From an uncultured Christensenellaceae bacterium (GTDB lineage Bacteria > Bacillota > Clostridia > Christensenellales > UBA3700): 24,132 nt of DNA. Numbering within the stretch: the stretch's first letter is position 1; the number at the start of each line of letters is the position of its first letter. The translations under genes and the position numbers were made by a program. Below the pieces are notes generated by a model that made no database searches, was not told the origin of the DNA, and was given only the letters and a program-made list of their open reading frames with translations. Of the stretch, positions 7,654-15,134 are shown piece by piece. Location of the stretch: contig CAJUOK010000024.1 in NCBI GenBank assembly GCA_910588015.1, forward strand, positions 1 to 24,132, in the 5' to 3' direction.

Positions 7654-8784
7654 ATGGACGAACTTGAGAGATTACGCGGCGAAATAGATTTGATAGACAG
7701 TCAAATCGTTTCTTTATTCGAAAAAAGAATGGGCGTCGTATTGGGCGTGGCTCAATATAAAAAGACTCATTCTACGGGAGTTTTGCAAACTTCGAGAGAA
7801 TCCGAAGTCTTAAATAAAGCCGTCGATAATCTCGCCGACAAGAGCTACTCCGACTCCGTCCGTCAGCTTATGCGCGAGATTATGGAGTTGAGCAAAGATT
7901 TGCAAAGACAAAAAATTTCGTCTGTCAAAATGCTTGACGAGTCTGACAGTATGCCGTTGGACTTGACTGCCAAAAGAGGATATTACGGAGACAGAGGTTC
8001 CAATTCTCAACAGGCTATGATTGACTTTTTCGGAGTTGGCGAGGGCGAAAATTTCGCTACCTTCAAAGACGTATTCCAAGCGCTCAAAGAAGATAGAATA
8101 AAATACGGAGTCTTGCCTATCGAAAATTCCTCCACGGGCGCAATAACCGAAGTGTACGATTTGCTTCGCAAATACGATTTCTTCATCGTCGGAGAGCAAT
8201 GGCAGGGCATTGACCACTGTCTTTTGGGCGTAGAAGGCGCGTCGGTAAGCGATATTAAAGAAGTTTATTCTCATCCGCAAGCCATTACGCAGTGCGACAA
8301 TTATCTTTCGGGAGATAAGTGGAAGATTGTGCCTTACAAATCTACGGCTTCTTCGGCAAAATACGTTGCGCAAAGCAATGATAAGTCAAAAGCGGCAATA
8401 GCGTCCAAGCGCAACGCCTCGCTATATGGATTAAGCGTATTGGCGGAAAACATTCAGTCGCAGTCGTGTAATTATACGAGGTTTATCGTCATTGCTAAAA
8501 ATCCGCTTAGAAGCCAAGCGTGCGATAAGACGAGCATTGTGTTTGCTTTGGATTCCACTCCGGGAGCGCTTTTCAACGCGTTGAAATACTTTGCAAAGAA
8601 CGGAATAAATCTTTTGAATATCGAATCGAGACCTGTGGAAAACTCGCCGGAAAGATATTATTTTTATGTGGATTTGGAATATCCGTGCAATTCTCATAAG
8701 CTCAATGAAGCATTGGAATACGTTGCCGAAGTATCGTCGTTTTTTGAGATATTGGGTAAATACGTCAAGGGAACAAGAGTTTGA
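7654..8784 (+). CDS. pheA: Bifunctional chorismate mutase / prephenate dehydratase (P-protein)
   Basis: Takes chorismate to prephenate and on to phenylpyruvate, the phenylalanine branch. Three domains in order: an AroQ-type mutase (1 to about 88) with R8, R25, K36, R48 and E49, which align with E. coli P-protein R11, R28, K39, R51 and E52; a prephenate dehydratase (about 108-285) with GYYGDRGSNSQQA, the PIENSSTGAI block and the catalytic Thr in TRF (275-277); and an ACT domain (about 293-376) with TPGALF and ESRP, the usual phenylalanine-sensing motifs. The length (376) matches the E. coli enzyme (386). The ATG at 7654 is preceded by AAGAAGG. It is likely feedback-inhibited by phenylalanine (family knowledge). 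The 63-base gap to the next gene has no terminator. Confidence 0.96.
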   Translation: MDELERLRGEIDLIDSQIVSLFEKRMGVVLGVAQYKKTHSTGVLQTSRESEVLNKAVDNLADKSYSDSVRQLMREIMELSKDLQRQKISSVKMLDESDSMPLDLTAKRGYYGDRGSNSQQAMIDFFGVGEGENFATFKDVFQALKEDRIKYGVLPIENSSTGAITEVYDLLRKYDFFIVGEQWQGIDHCLLGVEGASVSDIKEVYSHPQAITQCDNYLSGDKWKIVPYKSTASSAKYVAQSNDKSKAAIASKRNASLYGLSVLAENIQSQSCNYTRFIVIAKNPLRSQACDKTSIVFALDSTPGALFNALKYFAKNGINLLNIESRPVENSPERYYFYVDLEYPCNSHKLNEALEYVAEVSSFFEILGKYVKGTRV

Positions 8785-8847
8785 TAGAGCCGCGACGGCG
8801 GCAAGATAATAAATATATATTTTACACAGACGGGGTTTGATTAAATT

Positions 8848-10140
8848 ATGAAGAAGTATTGCGTAATAGGAGAAAAACTTTCGCACACAATGTCGCCGCA
8901 GATACATAAGGCGTATTTTGATTATTATAAAAAAGACGCTTCGTATGAGGTGACGCAGATTGCTTCGGAAGATATGGACGGCGGTTGCGAGGATATTTTG
9001 ACTGCATACGACGGATTTAACATCACGGTTCCTTACAAAGAAAAGATTGTCAAGTATCTTACTGGAGTATCGCAGGAGGCGAAGAATATAGGCGCGGTAA
9101 ATACCGTGGTCAATTCCGGTGGAAAACTTTACGGATACAACACCGACCCTTACGGCTTCGAAAGCTTGCTCAAGGTAAACGGCGTGGCTATAAAGGATAA
9201 AAGATTCGTTATTTTGGGCAGCGGCGGAGCTTGCAAGTCTGTGTATTATATTTTGAAAAAGCGCGGAGCAAAAAGCGTAAAAATCGCCACGCGCGACGAT
9301 TCGAAAAAGGCAAAGCAAGATTATATTACATACAAAGAGCTGGACGGTTACGTCGGAGACGTGCTTGTCAATACGACTCCCGTCGGAATGTTTCCCAACG
9401 CGGACGGTTGTCCCGTATCTGACAGCGTTATAAATGCTTTTGCCGTAATAGTGGATATAGTATATAATCCGATATATACCAAGTTGTTGCAAAAGGCTGC
9501 GGAGCTTGGCAAAAAAGCCGTAGGCGGTATGTATATGTTGGTTGCGCAAGCTATGCGTTCGCAAGAGATATGGAATAATTCCATAACTTCGGACTCGCTT
9601 GCCAAAGATATATATAATATGCTTATGAAAGATTATTATCTCAAAAACGGCGGAAATATATATCTTACAGGTATAATGTCTTGCGGCAAAACCGTAAAGG
9701 GCAAGCGTGTGGCAAAGACTTTGGGGTGGCAGTTTGTAGATACCGACGATTACGTAGAAAAGATTTCGGGTAAAACCGTGAAAGAGCTTTTTGACGAAGG
9801 CGAAATGGTATTTAGAGACTGGGAAAGCAAGGCAATTTTCGAGCTTTCGCAAAAGAAAAATATCGTCGTTGCGACAGGCGGAGGCGCGATTTTGCGAGAT
9901 TGCAACGTCAGCGCAATGAGATTGAGCGGCACCGTGGTGCTGATAGAGCGAAAAATCGAAGATATTTTATCCAATTTGCGTACCGATACGCGACCGTTGC
10001 TCAAAGACGGAGCGCAAAAACTCAAGGAAATATACGCTCAACGCAAAGAAAGATATTATTCCACTTGCGACAAAGTGGTCAAGAGTTATGAATACGATAT
10101 GTATAAAACTGTCAAAGATATAGTAAAAGTCGCCAAATGA
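8848..10140 (+). CDS. aroE: Fused shikimate dehydrogenase-shikimate kinase (AroE-AroK)
   Basis: One 430-residue reading frame carries two consecutive pathway enzymes. Residues 1 to about 265 are shikimate dehydrogenase: SHTMSPQIH (12-20), FNITVPYK with catalytic K64, GAVNT (82-86), GYNTDPYG with catalytic D100, the Rossmann loop GSGGA (124-128) and ATR (147-149), a plausible NADP-phosphate contact. Residues 268-430 are shikimate kinase: P-loop GIMSCGKT (275-282), DTDDY for Mg2+/shikimate, FRDWE, GGGA, and the lid arginine in TDTRPLL. The junction is about 10 residues (DYYLKNGGNIY) with no stop, frameshift or internal Shine-Dalgarno, so it looks like a true fusion (aroE plus aroK). It should turn 3-dehydroshikimate into shikimate 3-phosphate on one polypeptide. 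The ribosome site is weak (GGGG at 8832-8835). Confidence 0.95.
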   Translation: MKKYCVIGEKLSHTMSPQIHKAYFDYYKKDASYEVTQIASEDMDGGCEDILTAYDGFNITVPYKEKIVKYLTGVSQEAKNIGAVNTVVNSGGKLYGYNTDPYGFESLLKVNGVAIKDKRFVILGSGGACKSVYYILKKRGAKSVKIATRDDSKKAKQDYITYKELDGYVGDVLVNTTPVGMFPNADGCPVSDSVINAFAVIVDIVYNPIYTKLLQKAAELGKKAVGGMYMLVAQAMRSQEIWNNSITSDSLAKDIYNMLMKDYYLKNGGNIYLTGIMSCGKTVKGKRVAKTLGWQFVDTDDYVEKISGKTVKELFDEGEMVFRDWESKAIFELSQKKNIVVATGGGAILRDCNVSAMRLSGTVVLIERKIEDILSNLRTDTRPLLKDGAQKLKEIYAQRKERYYSTCDKVVKSYEYDMYKTVKDIVKVAK

Positions 10141-10161
10141 CGGCATTAGATAGGTGGTAAA

Positions 10162-10596
10162 ATGAAAAAAATAACTGTTATCAACGGCGTGAATTTGAAT
10201 ATGTTGGGCATAAGAGAAAAAGGCGTGTACGGGACTTTGGACTACAAAGGCTTGTGCGAATATATTGCCGATAAAATAAAATCATACGACGTTGAATTAA
10301 GGTTTTTTCAGTCCAATAGCGAAGGCGAAATAGTAGACTGTATTCACAGTTGCTATTTTGAAGGATATGACGGCGTAGTTATCAATCCCGGCGCGCATAC
10401 GCATTACAGTTACGCTATATTCGACGCGATTAAGGCGATTGCGCCGATTCCGGTAGTAGAAGTTCATATTTCGGATATACATTCGCGAGAAGATTTCAGA
10501 AAAATATCGGTGACAGCTCCCGCTTGCGTAAGACAAATCGCAGGTATGGGATACGACGGATATATCGAGGCAATAAAGCATTTGATACGCAATTGA
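10162..10596 (+). CDS. aroQ: 3-dehydroquinate dehydratase, type II
   Basis: Third shikimate step: trans-dehydration of 3-dehydroquinate to 3-dehydroshikimate. This is the small dodecameric type II enzyme of 144 residues. Visible active-site elements are NGVNLNMLG (8-16), R18 and catalytic Y23 in the flexible loop, INPGAHTHYS (74-83) with H79 and H81, catalytic H102 in EVHIS, and SREDFR (108-113) with R113. The position usually held by Asn in the EVHISN motif is Asp (D105), a modest deviation. The site AGGTGG (10152-10157) precedes the ATG. The gene starts 21 bases after the aroE-aroK fusion and 21 bases before tyrA, inside the operon. Confidence 0.96.
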   Translation: MKKITVINGVNLNMLGIREKGVYGTLDYKGLCEYIADKIKSYDVELRFFQSNSEGEIVDCIHSCYFEGYDGVVINPGAHTHYSYAIFDAIKAIAPIPVVEVHISDIHSREDFRKISVTAPACVRQIAGMGYDGYIEAIKHLIRN

Positions 10597-10617
10597 CGTT
10601 GACGGTAAAAGGAATTT

Positions 10618-11478
10618 ATGAAAGAAGATAAGATAATTACGATAGTAGGACTTGGCGTAGTGGGCGGCTCATACGCAATAGCTTTGTCAAAAAAAGGATA
10701 TACGGTATACGGCGTCAACAGGTCGCGACAAAGCATAGAGGACGCAATCGCAGTCAAAGCTATAAAAGATGGAGCGGAAACCCCCGAAAAGTTTTTTCCT
10801 TTAAGCGATATAATAATCATAGCTCTTTATCCCGACCAAATTGTGTCTTATCTCGAAAAATACGGCAAATATATCAAAAAAGGATGTTTAATCAGCGACG
10901 TGGCGGGAATCAAAAGCAAGTTTGTAGAAGCAATTGCCGCCAACGTGCCGGAAGGTTGTGAATTTTTGTTTTGTCATCCTATGGCAGGCAGAGAGAAGCG
11001 CGGATTTAAGTATGCCGACGACAAAGTGTTGCAGGGGGCGAATTTTCTTATAGTATCTACGCCTACGACGTCTTCTCAAGCAATTGAGAGAATGAGTCGA
11101 CTGGTAACGGATATTGGCTTCGGGCGTATAAGAATCACCGATGTGGCGACTCACGACGAAGTAATAGCTTATACGTCGCAGTTGCCGCACGCGATAGCCG
11201 TCGCATTGATAAACAGCGACGACGAGAATAGCGAAACGGCAAGTTACATAGGCGACAGTTACAGAGATTTGACGCGTATTGCCAATATAAATGAAGACTT
11301 GTGGAGCGAATTGTTTTTCGGTAATAAAGGCAATCTTATATCTACGATAACGCGATTTGAAAATCAGCTTGCCGAGATAAAAAGGGCGATTGCCGAGGAC
11401 GATTGTCAAAGTCTTAAGGCTATGTTTATCAAATCGTCGCAAAGACGGCTTGCTTTGGAGAAAAAGAAGCAAGATTAA
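10618..11478 (+). CDS. tyrA: Prephenate dehydrogenase
   Basis: Oxidative decarboxylation of prephenate to 4-hydroxyphenylpyruvate, the tyrosine branch. At 286 residues it is a single-function TyrA with no fused mutase and no C-terminal ACT domain, so feedback control by tyrosine would have to act on the catalytic domain. The nucleotide-binding loop is GLGVVGG (11-17). A NRSRQS segment after the second strand suggests room for NADP+ contacts, but cofactor preference is uncertain. Catalytic and substrate motifs are FCHPMAGRE (His) and TSQLPHAIA (His). Strong Shine-Dalgarno AAAAGGA (10607-10613). Last gene of the aro operon; its TAA stop (11476-11478) lies inside the first of two repeated palindromic elements. 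Confidence 0.95.
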   Translation: MKEDKIITIVGLGVVGGSYAIALSKKGYTVYGVNRSRQSIEDAIAVKAIKDGAETPEKFFPLSDIIIIALYPDQIVSYLEKYGKYIKKGCLISDVAGIKSKFVEAIAANVPEGCEFLFCHPMAGREKRGFKYADDKVLQGANFLIVSTPTTSSQAIERMSRLVTDIGFGRIRITDVATHDEVIAYTSQLPHAIAVALINSDDENSETASYIGDSYRDLTRIANINEDLWSELFFGNKGNLISTITRFENQLAEIKRAIAEDDCQSLKAMFIKSSQRRLALEKKKQD

Positions 11479-11497
11479 TTATATTGAACATTGTTCA
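11476..11497 (+). promoter_or_regulatory. Palindromic element, copy 1 (TGAACA-T-TGTTCA)
   Basis: A 22-base element starting TAATTATATTGAACA that matches copy 2 (11628-11649) at 21 of 22 positions, 152 bases apart. Its core TGAACA (11485-11490), T, TGTTCA (11492-11497) is a perfect 6-base-arm palindrome; unlike copy 2 the outer arms are not symmetric. It begins on the tyrA stop codon. Operator-like; factor unknown. Confidence 0.6.
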
Positions 11498-11537
11498 GAA
11501 ATGTTTTTTCAGCTATAAAAAGATTAATACATTATGC

Positions 11538-11577
11538 GGGAGAAGTATAAAAAAGCTTCTCCTATATTTTATATTTA
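11538..11577 (+). terminator. Terminator of the aro operon
   Basis: GGAGAAG (11539-11545) pairs with CTTCTCC (11556-11562) over a 10-base A-rich loop; a G-T pair may extend it. A T-rich but interrupted tail follows (11563-11577). It is the only terminator-like hairpin between tyrA and the ATPase. Confidence 0.7.
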
Positions 11578-11627
11578 AAGTAGAAAATATTGGATATTTT
11601 TTAGATATAGGTCGATTTTGATGCATA

Positions 11628-11653
11628 TAATTATATTGAACACTGTTCAATAT
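11628..11653 (+). promoter_or_regulatory. Palindromic element, copy 2 (ATATTGAACA-C-TGTTCAATAT)
   Basis: A perfect palindrome with 10-base arms, ATATTGAACA (11633-11642) and TGTTCAATAT (11644-11653), around a single central C. With the preceding TAATT it repeats copy 1. A TATAAT at 11626-11631 ends one base before the palindrome, so a repressor bound here would cover the start site of any promoter using that -10 box; a matching -35 box is weak. The symmetry and the odd centre resemble TetR-type operators (inference). Confidence 0.65.
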
Positions 11654-11723
11654 GTTTAATCGATGCATAAATTACATATCTTAAAACAAGACGATAAACA
11701 AGCGGTACTATAATAGTTTTTTT

Positions 11724-11747
11724 ATTACGCACGCAAATATGCGTAAT
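11724..11747 (+). promoter_or_regulatory. Inverted repeat upstream of the ATPase promoter
   Basis: ATTACGCA (11724-11731) and TGCGTAAT (11740-11747) are perfect 8-base arms around 8 bases. The repeat ends 13 bases before the -35 box of the ATPase promoter, a typical place for an activator or repressor site. No T tract follows, so it is not a terminator. Confidence 0.5.
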
Positions 11748-11760
11748 TATTAAAATACGT

Positions 11761-11789
11761 TTGACATAAAATTTTAGGTATGATATTAT
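11761..11789 (+). promoter_or_regulatory. Sigma-A promoter of the P-type ATPase gene
   Basis: TTGACA (11761-11766), 17-base spacer, TATTAT (11784-11789) with a TGA directly upstream (11781-11783) that makes an extended -10. The start would be near 11796, giving a leader of about 45 bases. This is the best promoter match in the window. Confidence 0.8.
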
Positions 11790-11840
11790 TTATGTGCTAC
11801 TTATTTTAAATATAATATCATCGGCTATAAGGATTTTGAA

Positions 11841-14800
11841 ATGGCGGAGAAGAATAATAATAAAAAAGCGGAACAGTTGTCAATGTTCGATACGGGCGAA
11901 GACACGGCGGTGAAAACCAAAGTATCTTCGGCAAAGTCTGTAAAAACGGCTTCGGCAAAGACCGACGCTTCCGAAAGCATAGATAAAAATACAAAAGAGA
12001 CGGTTAAGGAAAATAAAGCGCAGACGGGCGCAGTCAAGTCCAAGCCCGTTGTAAAAAGTCAGGGAGAGCAGACGGCTAAAATCGTCAAGGTAACGCAACC
12101 CGACGGCACGGTCGTGCAGAAAAAAATAATAAAGAAGACTGTTGTCGACACAGGTGAAATATCTCCCGAAACTGGAAAACCCGTAAAGAAAGTTATAGTT
12201 AAGAAAGTCGTGGTTTCGACAAAGGATACCGCTAAAGATGCGGAAGAAAAGCCCGCGGCTCAACTCGTCGACGGGTCTTCAGAAAAAGACGCCGCGAAAA
12301 AGTCGATTGAAAAGAATACGTCGACTGAAAAGTCCGAGGTAACAGAATCGTCAAAAAACAAACAAGAAGTTGATTTGCCTAATAATGACGAAAATAACTC
12401 CGACAAGGCTACTATCGTCTCGACAGAGGTCTCAAACCAAGATTCCGCAAATTCCGACGATAACGGTACGGAAAAAAAGCAAGAAGAGAAACACGGAAAT
12501 AAAGACGATAAAGCCGTCGCCGATACGCAAGTTTCCGAAAAAGATTTGGAGAGGGCTAAAAAAGCGGCGGAAAAGGCTGCCAAAAAAGAAGAAGAAAGAC
12601 TTCACGCAAAAGAGCTTAAAGAAAAGTTGAAGAAATTTAGGTCTACCGAATTCGTCAATTTCCAATCTACTGCGGAAGACGGACTTAACGACGAGCAGAT
12701 AGAAGAACGTCAGATGAGAGGATTGACGAATTATCAAGACAATTCTATTTCCAAATCTTATCTCAAGATATTTACGTCAAATATTTTTACGCTATTTAAT
12801 TTAGTCAATATCTTTTTGGTATGTTTGTTGATTATGTTCAACGGTCAAATCAAGAATATGCTGTTTGCGGGAATTGCTATGATAAATCTCGTGATAGGTA
12901 TTTTTCAGGAGATTCGTTCCAAACGCGCTTTGGATAAGCTATCGTTGGTCTCCGCGCCGTCTATAGACGCGGTTCGAAACGGTCAAATAGTGAGTATTTC
13001 GACAGACCAAATCGTGATAGATGACATAATTATTCTCAAGCAGGGCAGTCAGATACCTACCGACTGTATCGTGGTTGGAGGCGAATGCGAAGCCAATGAA
13101 TCGTTGCTAACGGGAGAACAGGACGATATACATAAAGGCAACGGGGACCAATTGATGTCGGGCAGCTTTGTTCAAGCGGGCACTTGCAGAGCAAGAGTTA
13201 TCGCCGTAGGCGAAAATACATACGCTTCCAAACTTATGAGCGAGGCAAAAAAATTCAAAAAATCAAAGTCCGAGCTTATGCGTTCGATAAATTGGATTAT
13301 CAGAATCGCCACTGTCATTATTTTCCCGCTTGGAATATTGATGTTCTTTACCAATCAAAAGTATTCGCCGAGCATTTCGGGAGCGGTTACGAGCACCGTA
13401 TCTTCAGTTATAGGAATGATACCCGAAGGCTTGGTTATGCTGACTTCCATAGCTTTGGCGTTGGGTATTATCAGACTTGCAAAAAAACGCACTTTGGTTC
13501 AAGACCTCTATTCCATAGAAGCGCTTGCCAGAGTCGACGTGCTGTGTTTGGATAAGACGGGCACTATCACGGAAGGTACTATGCAGGTGGAAAACGTGCA
13601 CGTTTATTCGTCTATGTGCGGTTCCGCCGACGATATTATGGCAAATATGGTCAAAGCATTGGGCGCAAACAACGCTACGTTCGAGGCTTGCCAAGAATAT
13701 TTTTCGTCCAACGAAACTTATAAGGTCAACAAGCTTATGCCGTTTTCTTCGGCAAGAAAATGGAGCGGCGTAAGTTTTGAAGGAGTCGGCACGTTTATAG
13801 TCGGCGCGCCGGAATTCGTACTCAAGGAGAGATTCGATACCGTAGAGCGCAACGTGACGGAATATGCTATGCAGGGATTCAGAGTATTGGTGCTTGTCAA
13901 CACTTCCGAAGAACTCAAAGACAGCCATATGGACCCCAACAATATGAGCCTTATCGCTCTGATAGTATTGAGCGACAAGATAAGAAGCACCGCGCCTTCG
14001 ACGTTCGAATATTTCGAGCAACAGGGCGTTTCGCTCAAAGTTATATCGGGCGACTCGCCGTTGACGGTGTCAAAAGTTGCTGAGAGAGCGGGACTTAAGA
14101 ATGCGGAAAAATACGTCGACGCTTCCGTCGACCTCGACACTCCCGATAAGATTTACGAAGCGGTTGAAAAGTATACGGTATTCGGCAGAGTTACGCCGAG
14201 TCAGAAAAAAGAACTTGTCGCCGCGCTAAAAGCGCACGGTCACACCGTCGGTATGACGGGCGACGGCGTCAACGACGTTATGGCGCTTAAAGAAGCCGAT
14301 TGTTCGATTGCTATGGCGAGCGGTTCGGACGCAAGCCGTAACGTAGCGCAGCTAGTGCTTCTCGATTCGGATTTTTCGGCATTGCCCAGCGTCGTGAGCG
14401 AAGGAAGAAGAGTTATAAACAACATAGAGAGAGCCTCGTCGCTCTTCCTTGTCAAGACGACGTTCAGCGCCGTGCTGTCGCTATTGCTGATAATATTCCA
14501 GTTTGCGACATATCCTTTCGAGCCCATACAGCTCACGCTTATCAACGCGTTGTTCGTAGGCGTTCCGTCCTTTATTTTGGCTCTCGAGCCTAATGACAGA
14601 CGCGTCAAAGGCAACTTCTTGAGCAAGGTGTTCAAAAGGGCGCTGCCCGCGGGACTTACCGTCGCGTTTGCAATTATTTTGGTATGTTGGATGTACAACG
14701 ATATAGGTTTTGACGTTTCGCCGCAGATATCCACTATGAGCGTATTTATCACTGCTTCGGTATCCTTTATCGTGCTTGTGCAGGTGTGTATGCCGTATAC

Positions 14801-15074
14801 CAAAGACAAAATATTTATGTTGGCGTTGTTGTTGGTTGCGTTTATCTTTGCGGTAAGCAATCCGTTCTTGAGCGAAAAATTCTCATTGGTTACGCTTTAT
14901 CCCGATATGATTGTCAAGCTTGTTATAATCATAATCTGCATAGTTCCGATAATGGCGTTTATGCGAGTGGAGATAGAAGCGTTCAAAGCTCTTTTCAAAG
15001 AGACGGGAGGCTTTATCAGCAGGGAGAAAAACAAAGTCAAAGAATTCTTTAACAGATTCGATAACAAAAAATAA
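11841..15074 (+). CDS. CtpE-like P-type cation-transporting ATPase with long charged N-terminal tail
   Basis: Membrane cation pump of the P-type superfamily. The catalytic part (about 285-1077) follows the layout of mycobacterial CtpE, reported as a Ca2+ transporter. It has a first helix pair near 312-355, then IGIFQEIRSKRALDKLS, and actuator motif TGEQ (424-427; the usual Ser is Gln). IPEGLVMLTS follows in helix 4, then phosphorylation motif DKTGT (D571), hinge GDGVND (807-812) and a C-terminal six-helix bundle. CtpE-type pumps are about 800 residues. This one has an extra tail of about 280 residues rich in Lys, Glu, Asp, Ser and Thr. The tail includes PDGTVVQKKIIKKTVV and GKPVKKVIVKKVVV blocks and an early EQLSMFD. 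No signal peptide; the tail should be cytoplasmic. The start is supported by AAGGA and by a strong promoter 45-80 bases upstream. Ca2+ or Mg2+ is the likely ion by family; the ion is not proven by sequence. Confidence 0.9.
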   Translation: MAEKNNNKKAEQLSMFDTGEDTAVKTKVSSAKSVKTASAKTDASESIDKNTKETVKENKAQTGAVKSKPVVKSQGEQTAKIVKVTQPDGTVVQKKIIKKTVVDTGEISPETGKPVKKVIVKKVVVSTKDTAKDAEEKPAAQLVDGSSEKDAAKKSIEKNTSTEKSEVTESSKNKQEVDLPNNDENNSDKATIVSTEVSNQDSANSDDNGTEKKQEEKHGNKDDKAVADTQVSEKDLERAKKAAEKAAKKEEERLHAKELKEKLKKFRSTEFVNFQSTAEDGLNDEQIEERQMRGLTNYQDNSISKSYLKIFTSNIFTLFNLVNIFLVCLLIMFNGQIKNMLFAGIAMINLVIGIFQEIRSKRALDKLSLVSAPSIDAVRNGQIVSISTDQIVIDDIIILKQGSQIPTDCIVVGGECEANESLLTGEQDDIHKGNGDQLMSGSFVQAGTCRARVIAVGENTYASKLMSEAKKFKKSKSELMRSINWIIRIATVIIFPLGILMFFTNQKYSPSISGAVTSTVSSVIGMIPEGLVMLTSIALALGIIRLAKKRTLVQDLYSIEALARVDVLCLDKTGTITEGTMQVENVHVYSSMCGSADDIMANMVKALGANNATFEACQEYFSSNETYKVNKLMPFSSARKWSGVSFEGVGTFIVGAPEFVLKERFDTVERNVTEYAMQGFRVLVLVNTSEELKDSHMDPNNMSLIALIVLSDKIRSTAPSTFEYFEQQGVSLKVISGDSPLTVSKVAERAGLKNAEKYVDASVDLDTPDKIYEAVEKYTVFGRVTPSQKKELVAALKAHGHTVGMTGDGVNDVMALKEADCSIAMASGSDASRNVAQLVLLDSDFSALPSVVSEGRRVINNIERASSLFLVKTTFSAVLSLLLIIFQFATYPFEPIQLTLINALFVGVPSFILALEPNDRRVKGNFLSKVFKRALPAGLTVAFAIILVCWMYNDIGFDVSPQISTMSVFITASVSFIVLVQVCMPYTKDKIFMLALLLVAFIFAVSNPFLSEKFSLVTLYPDMIVKLVIIIICIVPIMAFMRVEIEAFKALFKETGGFISREKNKVKEFFNRFDNKK

Positions 15075-15134
15075 TATAAAGAAATTAATATACTGCTACA
15101 ATAAAAGGTTAAATATACAAAGGAGTTTTTGTTT

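Larger units (their letters stand above)
11479..11840 (+). other. 362-base intergenic regulatory region
   Basis: No convincing gene here on either strand. In order it holds palindrome copy 1 (to 11497), the aro operon terminator (11538-11577), palindrome copy 2 (11628-11653), an ATGCATA direct repeat flanking copy 2 (11621-11627 and 11663-11669), an inverted repeat (11724-11747), a sigma-A promoter (11761-11789) and the ATPase ribosome site AAGGA (11829-11833). Confidence 0.7.

Noticed and set aside
8431..9852. Antisense open frame of 473 codons opposite pheA and aroE-aroK
   Set aside because: It lies entirely across well-supported genes, has no family motifs, and its composition is explained by their codon bias.
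11485..11497. LexA/SOS box
   Set aside because: The Gram-positive LexA box is GAAC-N4-GTTC; here only three bases separate GAAC and GTTC in both copies, and no SOS gene is adjacent.
15129..15134. TTG start of guaA two codons upstream
   Set aside because: It would sit only 4 bases from the Shine-Dalgarno core; the ATG at 15135 has better spacing and gives the usual N-terminus.
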